Source: Sthenelais limicola
Taxonomy: Eukaryota; Annelida; Polychaeta; Phyllodocida; Sigalionidae
Length of the DNA stretch: 64,000 nt
Reading direction: 5' to 3'
Assembly: GCA_942159475.1 (NCBI GenBank)
Contig: OW804096.1
Coordinates: 90,809,784 to 90,873,783, forward strand
Both the position numbers and the translations under genes were made by a program. Shown here in pieces: positions 1-13,390 of the stretch (its first letter is position 1; each line of letters starts with the position of its first letter). The notes beneath the pieces were generated by a model. That model was given only the letters and a program-made list of their open reading frames with translations, did not search any database and was not told the DNA's origin.

Positions 1-3000
1 TAAATTGTTCTATTTTTCATCATATCAAGACCAGGGTTTCAACACGGCCATCACTCACCTAGTGTGAACGGTAGCCCACCTTTCCCAAGGGAATCCTTAT
101 CCGGAAACATTCCACACGAACTGTCTTCTAATGGAGATATCTTCATCAATGCTCCTGCTGGGCGCCCCATCGTATCGATTGTGTACGCCTATATAAGATA
201 AAAGTATCCCGTACAATGAGTGTGGAACATGCACTAACTGAAACCATAGTACATATTCACTGCGCCATAAACGCACACTGTCGTCACCACTCACTTCAGT
301 AAAAACGATAAAAATCTGATGCTACCGCGTTTAGTTTACAATAACAGCTGGTACGACGACAAACAGCTTGTATCTAATAAACCTAAATGCTGAACCCCTG
401 AATAAAGGTAGGAAAAGGAAGCTAAAAGCGCTTAAATGTTCTTATACCGCGATCCAATTAATTTTGTTTCCTTGGTACCCAGATGTGTTTAGAACAGAAA
501 ACACATTAGAAATGGTGTGTCTATTCAGAGCCTTTGTATGATTTTGTTATAGAAGTCTCGATCCCCTATAGGAACAAGGCATACAAAGTTCCATTTCAGG
601 TGTGATTCCTCTGATACTTTACTGTATGTAATGTCTAATGGATTTTGCCCTTTGGGATCTTTTTTTTTCTGTTTTCCGAAGCTTATTCCCCACTACATTT
701 CACCACTGACAATTATATTTTCGACAAGATGCATTAATTAAGCTGCCAAAAATCTCTCGGATATTCCAGTAAATGTTATTTTATTCCATATGTCAAGAAT
801 GTACATAATTTCTTTATGTAGGACAACTCTGATATTCACAAGAACTCAGGAAAACCAATAATTAATGGAAGTACACACAAAGTGAAACATAGTAAAATAA
901 ACGATAATACAAAGAATTAAAAAGGGGAAATGCCTTACCAAGCATGTGAAATTGATATCTCTATGGTCGTCATTTAATAGTATCAAATAGGTAAGATCAT
1001 CTGATCCGCTGGTGCTATACAGACACGTGAAATCACGCCTACCTGCAAATATACGAACTTCACATGAACAAATACTCAAGCTTTTGATCTGTTCAGATAT
1101 GCTTCTGTCTTCTAAAAAATTGGGAATAAGTCAGAAGGGAAAAATATGATAACCAGATCAAACATACCACAGCTGAACATTTTTTGCATACTACTATTAC
1201 ATAATATATCATATATAATACATATTACATATACATAAATTCCATTTCGAAAGTTTGGTACAAACATTAATTTTGTACGCATCCCTTAGTATAGTGTTGA
1301 TAAGATTCTGATCAATAAGATTCACACGAATATGTTTCGTGTTCAGACAGAATATTTCCTCTCTAGGGCCTGGGACTTTGACCAAATGAATCTGGGCTTT
1401 GTTCCACAACGCTGCTCGTAGCCTACTCTTTGCTGTTCGTTCGTACAGAGCATCAATACCTTGCTCGTTCCTTGATCTTGTCCAATCAGGTTCGTTCTTT
1501 GGCAAACCTACGAGAATCTGTTGCACAACTAATTCTTGGGTTCTCCTTCGTGTATACTCGTGAGAACATACATCAATCTGCCTGAGAATCGTGTATGTAT
1601 CAAGGGTTTGATTGCTTTGTTTAGGTGGATGGAGGCTACGGCACTATTAATAGAATGGTCAGTAGCAGTCAGTGACCCAACAGAGACATTAAAGGGGTAA
1701 AGTTTGGAATAGACCAGGCTTTTTGCTCAATGAATATCTACGAACGTGCAGCCAAGGAATTCAATCATGGTTGATCTTTGGTTAAGAACAATTAATAATA
1801 GAAAAGAGCAAGCTCTGTTGCACAAGGGCTGATCTATATTCTTTCCTCTCCTACACGTTCTCAAGTGTCATACTCTTCATTGTACCTTTATATACAATAC
1901 GGTACCAATGGGTAACCAGTATAATCCAGATAGTGTACCGCTTGAAAGATATATTTATTTTAGACCTATTTCAGCAGATCTGACTGCCTAATATTATTTT
2001 TATATATAAAAATGAAGCATCGTCACAAAAACGGCCCTCGCAAACCACCCGGAAATCCCGACTACTAAACTATTTCTAGCCGCTTGAAGGCAAGGCTTCG
2101 GCCGTTCTCATCTGCAGACATTTTGCTCTGAGTTGTCTGCTCAGGTCGTATGGGTTCAACCAACCCAACGACCAGCAGACATTAAGATTTTAGCAGAAGA
2201 ATATATATTTCGTTACCTTTTTAATGGAATAAATGATAATCCCGGATTTTCTACCTGCAAAAGGCTATGAGCTTTGTTTTTCTGATCGGAGGGCTTCCCC
2301 GACCTGCCGCTATATATGACGTCATTGTGCACATGGTCATGTGATCGCTTCTGATGATCTGATTGGCTTAGAGCGGCAGTGGCTTCTTTCCATCTACTTC
2401 TTGTTTTGATATGGCGGCCATTGCTCACAGCCCTCGATTCAAATACGCGGTTAGCAATAACTTTTTAATTTATTCAGTAAATGACACATGTTCCCATTTG
2501 GACCTTGCTCCCCTTGACTCACTCTAGCTTCTGGGATCGGTTAGAAAGTTCCAGAAAAAAAAAGCATTAAAACAGGTCTTCGGAAGGCAGTGTTGGTATA
2601 GTATCGTTCCCCTTTCGGGCTGTCCACTGGCCACGTGACTTGAGTATCATAGCAAAGCTATTCCTGCTAGGAATAGCGGTAGGTGGTGCTCGTCCAGAGG
2701 TATTCTGCCTTATGACATCACTACCCTTGTCAATTCCAACCTTTAATAGGAAGTTTTAATTGAATTCTTACCCATGCACGCACAAAACAATTAACCCCTC
2801 CATACACACATGTATCTCACACACACCAACACACACACCCAGTCACCTACACGCATGAAGTATGCAGGGCTCGCAACATAGGCACTTGCTGTAGTGGACA
2901 TTATTTTGAGGGAACAGGGACAAATGAACAGGATTGAACTGCAACGAGCAGGCTTCATACCCACAAATAGCTAAATGTTCTTAAAAATGAAGAATCACTT

Positions 3001-3731
3001 TGCAATCACTTTCAATATTGTTTTTATCAATTTATGTGTGGAAATTAATGAATCAATTATTTATATATGCGACCATTATGGCTACGAACAGACTTAGGAC
3101 AACCCCTCAGGGGTGCACCTAAATATCACTTGTGCAACACAATTTTCAAGCAGTTTTTTGTCTATCTCCTCATAAATAAACACAAACATGAACCCACGAA
3201 TTGGTTCTGCAACAGCTACTCATTGGTAATCTTTATTAGTCTTCAGAGGAAGGGAGGGGGGAAAGGCAGGAGGGCATAATTAATAGTTGCATGGGATTGG
3301 ACCCAAGATCACCCAAACTCGACCAAAGATCAATGCTGGCTACTTGAGTGCTATTATTAGAAACAAAAGCAGCAGTCAGGGACAGTGATTGAAGGGTCTA
3401 TTCAAGGGGAAATGTTATACAAATAGAGAATGGGGTTGGAAAACACCTGCCATTGTGATGTCATGAAAAGGAATTCCTCTGGCGTCTACTGGTCATCTGT
3501 CGATCATTACCAGATTGCATGTATAGGTACATGCAAGAGTATGCAACTTGAGAACGTGCAGACTTAGGACAGGTCCTTGTGCAAAAGAGCCTGATCTTTT
3601 CTAATCCTGGTCTTTCTTAATCAAAGATCTACCATGATTTAACTATTTGGCTGCACGTTTGTGGAAATTCATTGTGCAACAAAGCCCTGTACTAGGAGAC
3701 AATATGCTCTGGTGATGAGTAATACAAGTAA
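1..3731. other. non-coding stretch, no supported gene
   Basis: I find no convincing exon, RNA gene or transposon in this AT-rich stretch. Open frames are short, lack recognisable motifs and have no matching splice sites. A CA-rich microsatellite lies near 2803-2840. A small GC-richer patch around 2030-2450 has no identifiable content. Confidence 0.5.
2803..2840. repeat. CA-rich microsatellite
   Basis: An interrupted run of ACAC dinucleotides, a simple sequence repeat with no coding content. Confidence 0.7.
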
Positions 3732-4885
3732 ATGGGCAATCAGTGCAATAGGTCAATGCAATAGTAGTATATGGAGATGGGTAATCTGTGCAAAAGTAGT
3801 ATTTGGAGATGGGTAATCTGTGCAATAGTAGTATAGGGAGATGGGTAATCTGTGCAATAGTAGTATAGGGAGATGGGTAATATGTGCAATAGTAGTATAT
3901 GGAGATGGGTAATCTGCGCAATAGTAGTATAGGGGGATGGGTAATCTGTGCAATAATAGTATATGGGAATGGGTAATCTGTGCAATAGTAGTATAGGGGG
4001 ATGGGTAATCTGTGCAATAGTATAGGGAGATGGGTAATCTGTGCAATAGTAGTATAGGGAGATGGGTAATCTGTGCAATAGTAGTATAGGGAGATGGGTA
4101 ATCTGTGCAATAGTAGTATAGAGAGATGGGTAATCTGTGCAATAGTAGTATATGGGGATGGGTAATCTGTGCAATAGTAGTATAGGGAGATGGGTAGTCT
4201 GTGCAATAGTATAGGGAGATGGGTAATCTGTGCAATAGTAGTATAGGGGGATGGGTAATCTGTGCAATAGTATAGGGAGATGGGTAATCTGTGCAATAGT
4301 AGTATAGGGAGATGGGTAATCTGTGCAATAGTAGTATAGGGAGATGGGTAATCTGTGCAATAGTAGTATAGAGAGATGGGTAATCTGTGCAATAGTAGTA
4401 TATGGGGACGGGTAATCTGTGCAATAGTAGTATAGGGAGATGGGTAATCTGTGCAATAGTAGTATAGAGAGATGGGTAATCTGTGCAATAGTAGTATATG
4501 GGGATGGGTAATCTGTGCAATAGTAGTATAGGGAGATGGGTAATCTGTGCAATAGTAGTATAGGGAGATGGGTAATCTGTGCAATAGTAGTATAGGGAGA
4601 TGGGTAATCTGTGCAATAGTAGTATAGGGAGATGGGTAATCTGTGCAATAGTAGTATAGGGAGATGGGTAATCTGTGCAATAGTATATGGGGATGGGTAA
4701 TCTGTGCAATAGTAGTATAGGGGGATGGGTAATCTGTGCAATAGTATAGGGAGATGGGTAATCTGTGCAATAGTAGTATAGGGAGATGGGTAATCTGTGC
4801 AATAGTAGTATAGGGAGATGGGTAATCTGTGCAATAGTAGTATAGGGAGATGGGTAATCTGTGCAATAGTAGTTTAGGGAAATGC
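3732..4885. repeat. 32-bp minisatellite array with higher-order structure
   Basis: About 36 tandem copies of a 32-bp unit (core GGGTAATCTGTGCAATAGTA, then GTATAGGGAGAT), mixed with 29-bp copies that lack one GTA. Variant units recur in order: the GAGAGATGGG variant at 4121 returns at 4371, 250 bp later (six 32-mers plus two 29-mers), so blocks of about eight units were duplicated. The first copies (3732-3800) and the last are more diverged, as is usual at array edges. The minus strand of the unit has no stop in any frame, so all three minus frames stay open for over 1 kb with a peptide period of 32. I regard these frames as by-products, not genes. Confidence 0.95.
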
Positions 4886-5503
4886 CCCTGAGCAATAAGC
4901 TCATAATAGAAATTTTAATTCTCAAGTTTTACCTTAAATTACCAGGGTTAGTTCTAATGTGCAATTTTATAAAATGACTATGGCCCTAAACTAGAGTTGT
5001 AAATTATGTCAGTGAAACCAATCCCCTTGACATTGATCTATTAGTACTTGTAAGTAATTTAAATCTAACTCTTTCTCCAGCTGCTTTACCGATTTTTGCC
5101 ACTTTGAAACATACACACAGAATACTATATCAAAGATTAGCATTGTCTATGTCTCTGATTTGATCAATTGTGCGTCAAAGATCTTAAAGAAAAAGTCCAG
5201 CCTGGGATAAAATAGCTATACAGGAACTCCTTACTATGTTGATAATGATGTACTGAGGGTAAATCGTTTCCTAGCATCCAACTAATTCCAGTGTTACAGA
5301 GAGAAAAGGGAACTATTTTGTCTCCAGGAGGCTGCCATATTATCTCCTCCAGTGACGTATTTAGGCCCATTCCCTCTGAGCCCAAAATGCGCATGAATCT
5401 ACTATACACTAGCACCACGGAAGGCCTGTGATTGGCTGGCTCCTAGAAGGCAGCAAATTTGCACAAGAGATAACCCAAGACAACAACACAGCCTAGAATC
5501 GAT
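4886..5503. other. non-coding stretch, nothing recognised
   Basis: Single-copy AT-rich sequence between the minisatellite and a candidate terminal exon. I see no splice-bounded exon or repeat. Confidence 0.5.
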
Positions 5504-5793
5504 TCATTTACAGCCATAGAATGGTTGACATCTTAGTTTTGTGCACTGTTTAGACAGATAATACATTACTTTTGCTTGCCCTAGTACTAGTGTGATATTT
5601 TCCTTGTCTATATATGTTCCTATTACTTGGGGTACATGTTGCAGATGTTTGTCATGCAGCATCTTCTTTACAATGCCATGTTGTAGCAATGCAGTAGGGG
5701 AACTTGGACAATCACAGTCTGACTGAGAGTCACTTGACCCATGACCCAGTTCCACAGCAATGGCCAGGAGAGCGATGACCAAAGCCCCACGCA
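5504..5793 (-). CDS. candidate 3'-terminal exon, unknown Cys-containing protein
   Basis: On the minus strand an acceptor (TGCCAG) at 5794-5795 opens a 95-codon frame that ends in TGA at 5504-5506. The frame starts in the phase left by the exon at 8560-8733, so it could be the end of that gene. It begins with a hydrophobic stretch (GALVIALLAIAVELG) followed by a Cys/Ser-rich segment (CDCPSS) and three more cysteines (KQC, LRC, YGC), like a membrane segment or the end of a signal sequence followed by a small Cys-rich domain. There is no ATG at its start, so it must be spliced to an upstream exon or be spurious. I do not recognise the family. A competing terminal exon lies at 6890-6954. Confidence 0.4.
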
Positions 5794-6889
5794 CTGGCAG
5801 TGAGTGAGAATTAGGATTAGCATCAGAATTATTCAGCTATAGATTTGAGTCCTTACATTATAATTATAATTATTATATGTCTCAAAGTGCTGACGGTTTT
5901 GATTTGAGGGCTCCTGAGAAGAGAAAGGAAATGGGAGCATGGTATCTTTGCCACACCCTCTCAGGCAATGGAGATGAGATGATGCGAGATGATGCTTGGA
6001 GATGGAAAGCAACATGAACGGGATCAGGAGAAATAATAGGAAACTAGATAAGAATCCCATTTTATAGTTACCAATAATTAACGAAGGAAGGCATTGTTCT
6101 TCCACAATGCAATGATTTTGAGGCAAATAGCAGAGTTCTAGTAGTATCTACCACAGATCAACGGTTCTATAGCTGTGAAGCTAGTATAGGATTGATGCTC
6201 ATATGTAAGCGAACCACTGTGAGGCCAATTGACGTCACAACTTAAAGGGAATCATGGAAGATAAGCCCAAAATGGTGGCCTCCTTGAAAGGTGGCTATTG
6301 CTACAATCCGGACACTTTTATATTGTTTTGTGGGGTTATTTGGATACCATCGAATGATTTAAACAAAGGCCATCCTAAATTAAGAGGTAAAGAGTTGATG
6401 TATACCTAATTTACTCTACTCCGAACCCTCTCTTTAAGTTTCATTTAGTTTGATCAGTCGAAAGACCACTTAAATGCAGCATTTGGACAAACTATGAGGC
6501 AATTCTCTGACCAAGACTTAAACATAATTATGATATTATACAAAACCTATACATATAAATTCACAGACTGTCAGGTTCAAATTTTGAATTGCTATCTGCA
6601 TTGTAAATGTTTGGCCGTATTTGTAATAAAAGAAAAAAAAATCTATTGTGGTTGAAATAATCACATAAACCTAGCAATAAAATGTGGCTTCAACTATCTC
6701 AACTATGATATACATGTATAATAAAGGTTAACTAATAAGTGGGAGAAGGAGCGTGATTATGGCATGAGTTGCAAAGCTTGAGTTACGCAGCAACAAATGC
6801 AATATTCTAAGTGACTGTTTCTTGGTACAATTTTTTAAAATGTTGTGAAGGCAATAGTTATTAATGTGGAGTACTGTGGATATCATGAG

Positions 6890-6954
6890 TCATGTATTGT
6901 TTCTGGCTTTCTGGCACAGATCGCAGCCGTCCAGCATCAAGGGCCAGTGGATAC
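6890..6954 (-). CDS. alternative short 3'-terminal exon
   Basis: On the minus strand an acceptor (TTATCAG) opens a 20-residue frame with a C-D-L-C pair, ending in TGA at 6890-6892. It accepts the same phase (one base carried over) as the exon at 8560-8733, so the upstream gene could end here instead of at 5504. It is short and could be chance. Confidence 0.25.
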
Positions 6955-8559
6955 CTGATAAAAGATTGGAAATAAAAAACAAAAACAACAACGACAGAAA
7001 CCATTTTGTGGATATTTCCCAGACGTAATTCCGACGGTTCAGGAGGAGGGGTTGTTTACACTATCCACTTAGTGGTATACGTATGCAACATATCCCACTC
7101 TAGATACTTTACTTCGTGTAAAATGCTTATATAATAAATTGTTGAAGATCCTCCACGGATATCTTCCTAGACTTTTACAGGCGTTATGTATTGCTGTGTT
7201 AATATATGTGTGTTAGTCTGGCAGGAAGGTCAATTGTCTACGGGCAACTTATAAATGTTAACAGACCCATTTCACGCGAAAACGTCTTTGCTAATTCTAT
7301 GTATGTCTGTTGAGGGGCAATCTTCCAGGGTGTAACTCTTATAATTAACATTCATGGGTCAATTGCAATAGAATTGCTATAGAAACCCATACAAGGTTAT
7401 AGCAGGGTAGAATAATAATTGACACCTTTAAATAAGAAAGGCCCATATTGACACAAAACTAATCTTTCTTATACAAAGCCGTCGAGAGGGGAAATGATGA
7501 GCTAGATATTGTCTGGTTTTCGGAGTATCCCGGAGTTATTAATGAGTGATATGTTTACACCAAAATAAGCCAAGCAATAAATATATTTTCACTGTATCTA
7601 CGTCTAAAATATAGTCTTTTATGTGAATTATAGGAGGGAAAGACATACATCAAATGATCTCAAAGTCCATTGTTGCAAAGAACTTTCACCTTTGACCAAG
7701 GAGCTCTCTTCCCTGGGGAGTAGTTGTAGTTGAATTGCTTAGTGAGACACGAGTAAGAATTATTGCTACGTGCGTCCACAATGGGCCAGCAATGTTGGTT
7801 TTGTTCTGTGTAAATATATCCGCAGGGTTATTCATTCATTGGATAATCTTTTGCAATATATTATGTAGATATACATACCGTATACAATCCTTGACATTTT
7901 CGGTTTTGAAAAGCAGAACTTTAAGACAGCGTTTGATGGGTAAAATAATATGAACACTGCACATCGGTAATGTCCTTACTTGCTAATACATAATACATAA
8001 TTCAAAGCCAGGACATCTTGAGTGTGATTCTTAGAAACAAGTACGACAGAATGATTAATGACTCAAAGAAGGTGTTTGATCATAAGGGGCCCTCCAGCAC
8101 AAGGATTTTCTTTGGAATACCATTTTATTATTATTTATGTGATGGTCAGTATTGCTAATGTAAAATATGTAAACAAATAATTACACGCGAAACCAATGCA
8201 ACAAAATTCTTTATCACAATGTTAATACTAGATTTTATTAAATATAATAAAGGCTGTGATTGATATGTAAGGTGGATTCCTTCATTTTGCCCTACTATTG
8301 GGTTTTAGATATTATTATATAGTTCGGAAAACAATTAACGTATATCGAGTGAGTAATGCACACTGCCACTAGGGAGTTATGTGTGGTAGTCATGCCAACC
8401 AATGCGTTTTTATCAAGTTTACAGCCGAAATCCAACTTCAAGAGTAAAGAAATGTTTTTATTAATATCATTAAAACCATATAATAATAAAACTGTATGGA
8501 AACAAAAAGAATGATAATTATAATCATATAGGGATATAATAAATCAACAGGGGACAAAC

Positions 8560-10842
8560 CTTTGGTATCGAGTATATCCGGCGTCTGAATGTTTAGGGTA
8601 AATTTTAGTCGTTTAATTGATGTCTTGATATCGACATGGTACTGCCACTGATTACAAGGCTCCCGCAATACACTCATATCTAATCGCCAAACATCCTGGA
8701 GATTATGTGGACATTCCTTCGCTGGTCGTGTACCTGCCAGAAAGCACATGCATTAATTATGTCCATACATCATCAAACATTATCAAATTAAGTTGTTTTC
8801 CTGTTTTGATGTAACCAACTGCAATCTCATCGATCTCTGGTTATATAATTATCGGCGCTAGCCAAGGCGTTTAATCTTTTGAAACGTGATGGACTCAATT
8901 TTAACGTTGCTAACGTTGCTAAACTCTGTCCAATATTTATTCAGACATATAAATCCTCGTGTGGTGGGTTTCATTAATTTGCTCCAGGATAATACATATC
9001 TACATACACGTAACCTTGTTTTTGATATGTGATCTCAGTTTGAACCATTTGTTAGGCATAACCAACGGGCAACACCCAATACAACCCTATCATCCCTGAT
9101 CCACGCCCATAAAACACAGGACATAATGAAACTACAATTGGCTGTACTGACTAAATATATGATAGAGAATAGGTGCGGTTTGTAATGGCAGCTTACTGAT
9201 CCCATGGCTAACAGAGCTGCAGCTCTGTTAGCCATAGTTGAAAGTATTCATCTAAATCATAGTACATGCATCTTTTTGTTGTCCAACATAATACATGCAT
9301 CTTTGTAATTACCTTCTCTAACAAAAACGAGGAAGTCCCATGCCGGTATGTTAGGTTTACTCCAGTGAGAAGATGTTGGGTTAGGGTCATCTTGGTAACG
9401 ATCGCACATATATTGAACAGTTGTCGGAAGCCCACTTTTCAATGGTCTTAACACCTCCTCTGTAAAGACAATGAAAGAGGCTATTAGATAAATGTAGTTT
9501 ATGAACTATTTTCAAATGATTTGAGGCTGAAGGCATAAATTTCAAAAGTATCGCCATTGAAATACTGCAAGGAAATGTATATGTATGTCCAGAGATAATT
9601 TACCACCTTGAGATAGGTTCACATTCGACGAGAAATCGTTCTCATTTATTTAAAATTACACATTACTTCCTTATTCAAAATGAACAGGTTTCATGATTTT
9701 CACAGCTAGCATTTCAGTTTAGAATTGTCCGGGGGAATGGCTGACAAACACAGTAGTAGATAAGGTATATCGGATGTGAGAAATCGTTTCTAATTTTCAT
9801 TTAAAGTAATCCTGCAGCTAGCTTCCCTTATCGGCTTATGGTTGAAAGTATTGAAAGTATTTATGTGTTTCCATTTGACAATTCTTCTTGTTGATATTCG
9901 TTATTTTAAGTGTCGGATCGAAGGACTGGATTTTCATATTGACGCCGTCTGAAACTTCCATTAAATTTCCCTGATGGGAAATCATGACATTTGTGTTAGA
10001 ACATCTGCAAAACTACTGGTGCTAGAACTGGGAAAATACGTCCACGAAGGACAATAGGCAACTTTTTCGTTTGATGCATTAGAGAGAGCATCGCTCCTAC
10101 TCCCGTTGGAAGGGATTATATATATTCGTTACAACAAGAAGCATTGGAGATGCGAGGTAAAAATCTATTATATTCTGTGTATTATTAAAAATACTCCGGG
10201 ATGTGACACTCGGTGAGACAAAAAGTCTTCTTCGTGGCACTTATTTGGTCGGCGCTGTATCCCTTAATAATGAATGAACCCTTGGCGAAGTGTAATACAC
10301 TTCAGTCAACGGTTTGGTGCCAACACATTTATCACTGAATACCCGCGAGGAAATTAAGTAAAACTCTTATATGAATCTGAGCCATTCAACACACCAAAGG
10401 TATCATACATCAGATAACTGTCTCTCCACTGTTATTCCTTTGTGATCTTTACTAGGATGCTAATCTCTTTATGCTCGTGTAATTTATGTATGCAGGGGAG
10501 CGATGGAAGACTTATCAATCACAATAATAGAGAAGAGCATCCAGATTTAGGTACCAGATTACATACTTGTGTACAACCTCATGACGAAAAGGTTCCTGTT
10601 CAGCTCTACGGCCCTGAAGCACATGATAAGGTCGTTTATGCCTCCAGTTTTTGCCCTGGCCACGGTGACATTTTCCTCTTGTCTTTCACATTGAAATTCA
10701 TATCCCAGATAGACATAGGTGTACATATTGACGACCCTAATGTGGCCTTGTGCAGACCCCAACCACTCAGAAGGATGGCGGTCATTTTGGACTGGGAAGC
10801 CACACGACGGAGATTCGATGTCGTTAGGATTGTCCTGTTGTC
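8560..10842 (-). CDS. three linked exons of an unidentified, probably extracellular protein
   Basis: Three minus-strand exons have good splice sites and matching phases: 10567-10842 (acceptor CTGCAG, donor GTATGT), 9313-9459 (TTACAG, GTAATT) and 8560-8733 (TGGCAG, GTTTGT). Each begins and ends with one base carried over, so they join in one frame of 199 codons with no stop. The protein has regularly spaced cysteines (PSCGFP, FQCERQ, IMCFRA, YMCDRY, KECPHN, EPCNQW) and many aromatic and Asn residues, which fits a secreted or cell-surface protein. The spacing loosely recalls invertebrate Cys-paired DUF7042-type repeats, but that is a guess. The 5' exons and the signal peptide are not found. The 3' end may be 6890-6954 or 5504-5793. 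Confidence 0.6.
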
Positions 10843-11769
10843 CTGCAGAAAAGAATAATTATACTTATGTTTACTTAGAAAACAGTTCATTAGTAAATGG
10901 GATATTTTGTAATCATGTGATAACTCCCATAAGGCATTATCGAGATTCACGCAGTGATTGCATCGGCGTCGGTGTTCACATGTTAGACAGGATATCTAAG
11001 AAAGTATTCATCATAACTCATGATCATTTTAGATTTATTTTTTAATTCTACACATGCGTTTCTGTGCCTTGACTAGAACAGTAATGATGTAATGGGGTGT
11101 GATACGAAAATTCAGGGTAAAGCGGAAGACCTGGTTAACCTTACACAATTATTAGCTATGGTTTCTGCCAGCATATATTTCCTGAATAAAGATTTTTTTT
11201 AAAAAAAATCAAAAGAAAAATATTTCCAATTTCCGAACCATCTCAACGTTTGGATTTTACCGCCGTCCATCTAATGTGTCAAAGGTATGTTGGTGTCATT
11301 TATTTCCATATAGAATTATATAATCATCGTATTACCACGATTCAAAAGTTGGGTACAATCAAATATTATTATACCTTCTGCAATTGCATTTATTTTATTT
11401 CTTTTTTAATATTTTTATTGGCCACAAACAATTAACAGAATTAATTCATTTAATCAATGGGGAGAAAAAAACGCATAACTGTCCATGCAGCTATATTTCA
11501 GGCGTTGCCATATACATTATTACAGATGAGAATGAAAAACAAGTTGTAATGGGATGAAAATATACTAAATACAATTACTCAAGCTGGCGTTATCGCCTAG
11601 TGTCGTCGCGTTGGGACGTAGTTGCTGGTAATACACTGTGTTTTGACGAACAAAAACAAACAAAGCTTTATCGCATCGGTTCAGATCTACAATTACCAGC
11701 TCAAACACTTATACCAATATATTTCGTGGTTAGTCTCGTAAGGCAGTCAAACTCACCGCTCAACTAAAA
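10843..11769. other. intergenic or intronic stretch
   Basis: AT-rich with poly-A/T runs (11189-11222). Probably the intron upstream of the exon at 10842 or a spacer. No exon or repeat is recognised. Confidence 0.4.
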
Positions 11770-13390
11770 ACATGGGGCTAAAAATAAAAACAATTTAAGT
11801 GTCATTCAATAAATAGTATTGTCTATATCTCTCAAGGAGTGTTACCTTCAACCGCCTATAGTCTACAATTGTTTTTAAATAGCCTTCTAGGTTGTTCCAC
11901 TCCTGTTTACCATTGTATACAATGGATTGCCTATATCTTTCTGTACAGGGTTTGGATAGCTCTAAATTTGGGTTGATATCGTTACGTAAACCACGTTCCC
12001 TATTCAGTGCTATAGTTTCATATCTGTATTTGTGGATTAGGCTTAACATGACCGCTTTTCTCCGGAGTTCAAGGGATGATAGATTATATCACTCATCTTC
12101 GTTTTAAAATCTACATTGTGTCCAAAAGCAATTTTAACGACATATTTGCAGCAAGATATTAAATGTAAAGACATGTTCGATGGGTATACCCTTACAATTT
12201 TAATGAGATTGTCATCAATCCTATTTTGGGCATTATATCTAAAGATTTGTAGTTTAGTTTTCTTTTCATTAACAAGGAGCTTATTTCTCTCACACCATTC
12301 GAGATAAGTATTTATATCTCGTTTGGTTTTGTCTCTTAAGGTCTTCAGATTTTTATCGGATGATACAATACGCGTTCTCTGACTTAGTGTTGTTATATAT
12401 AGGTCGGATAACAAGGTGTAGATTGCACCATTGGTGGACATTTCATTTCAAAAACCGAATTGGTATCTATACAGGATATTATTGGTTTCTATATGATCGC
12501 ACAACCTTGTATAGACGATTCTCTCTAGGATCTTACTAGTTGAGGTTACCAAAGTGATTGTTCTGATGTTCTCTTTGTTTTATCACCGTTTTTTGGAATC
12601 AGGATCACAGGAGATCTCTTCCAGGATATGGGAAAATTGCCATTCTGCAGAACCAAATTAATAAAAAGATGTGAAAAAGGATATTTTACTTGTCAAGGCC
12701 AACTTTACAGTCAAGTTATTCATATTTTCAATTCCAGACGATTTTGAATCTTTTAGGCTAGTAACCAATTTTAAAACCTCTGACTCCTCTACATCTCTGG
12801 AAATACCCACATCGCCGAAAGTTTTGTTTTCATAATCAAAGTGACCCATATCTCCTGCTCCCATTTTGGCAAAATAATTATTTGCATAGTTAATTGCATC
12901 CAGGCCAGAGATAGTCCCTGTTTTACATTCAAAACATTCCAGGCCACTGTTATCACCTGGATCTCTATTACAATATATCTTCTTCAATTGTTCCCAGAAT
13001 TGTTTAGGGCTACCAGCATTTTCATTGACCTTTCCCAACAAGAATTCCTTTTTTCTCGCTGCATTAAGACTTTAACCCTCTTCCTCAGTGCTTTGGCTGT
13101 AATATAATCACCGTTCATTTTGATATTTTAGCTTGTAAGAAGGCTTGTCTGTTTCCTTTATTAGAACATCGGTTTCTGCGGATAGATATGATAAATTATT
13201 TATTCTCCGTCAACGGACCCTCACGAAGCATCTATTATCGGCTTCTTCTATGATCTTGGACAAATCTGACCATATTTCATCTACAGATCTATCATTATTA
13301 AGTACAATCTTACTAGCTCTATAGAACACCTGATTTTTTAATTTGATTACAGCTTCAGGGCTTATTTATAGATAGTATTGGCCCAGATCA
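11770..13390 (-). pseudogene. decayed, 5'-truncated LINE reverse transcriptase fragment
   Basis: Minus-strand pieces in shifting frames read in the right order for the second ORF of a CR1/Jockey-type LINE. A post-endonuclease stretch (13100-13390) and a pre-RT stretch (12658-13041, with QFWEQLKKI and ANNYFAKMGAG) come first. RT block 2 follows (about 12540-12660, NGNFP and PVILIPKNGDK). The region after the catalytic motif is next (12043-12441, with INTYLEWCERNKLLVNEKKTK-like thumb sequence), and the C-terminal end is at 11795-12049 (TERYRQSIVYNGKQEWNNL). The YADD core and the endonuclease are missing, and many stops and frameshifts break it. It is an old insertion, clearly unlike the two LINEs at 32-48 kb. 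Confidence 0.75.

Noticed and set aside
3643..4925. Three overlapping minus-strand ORFs of 364-407 codons
   Set aside because: They are produced by a stop-free tandem repeat, are open in all three frames, and lack splice or start support.
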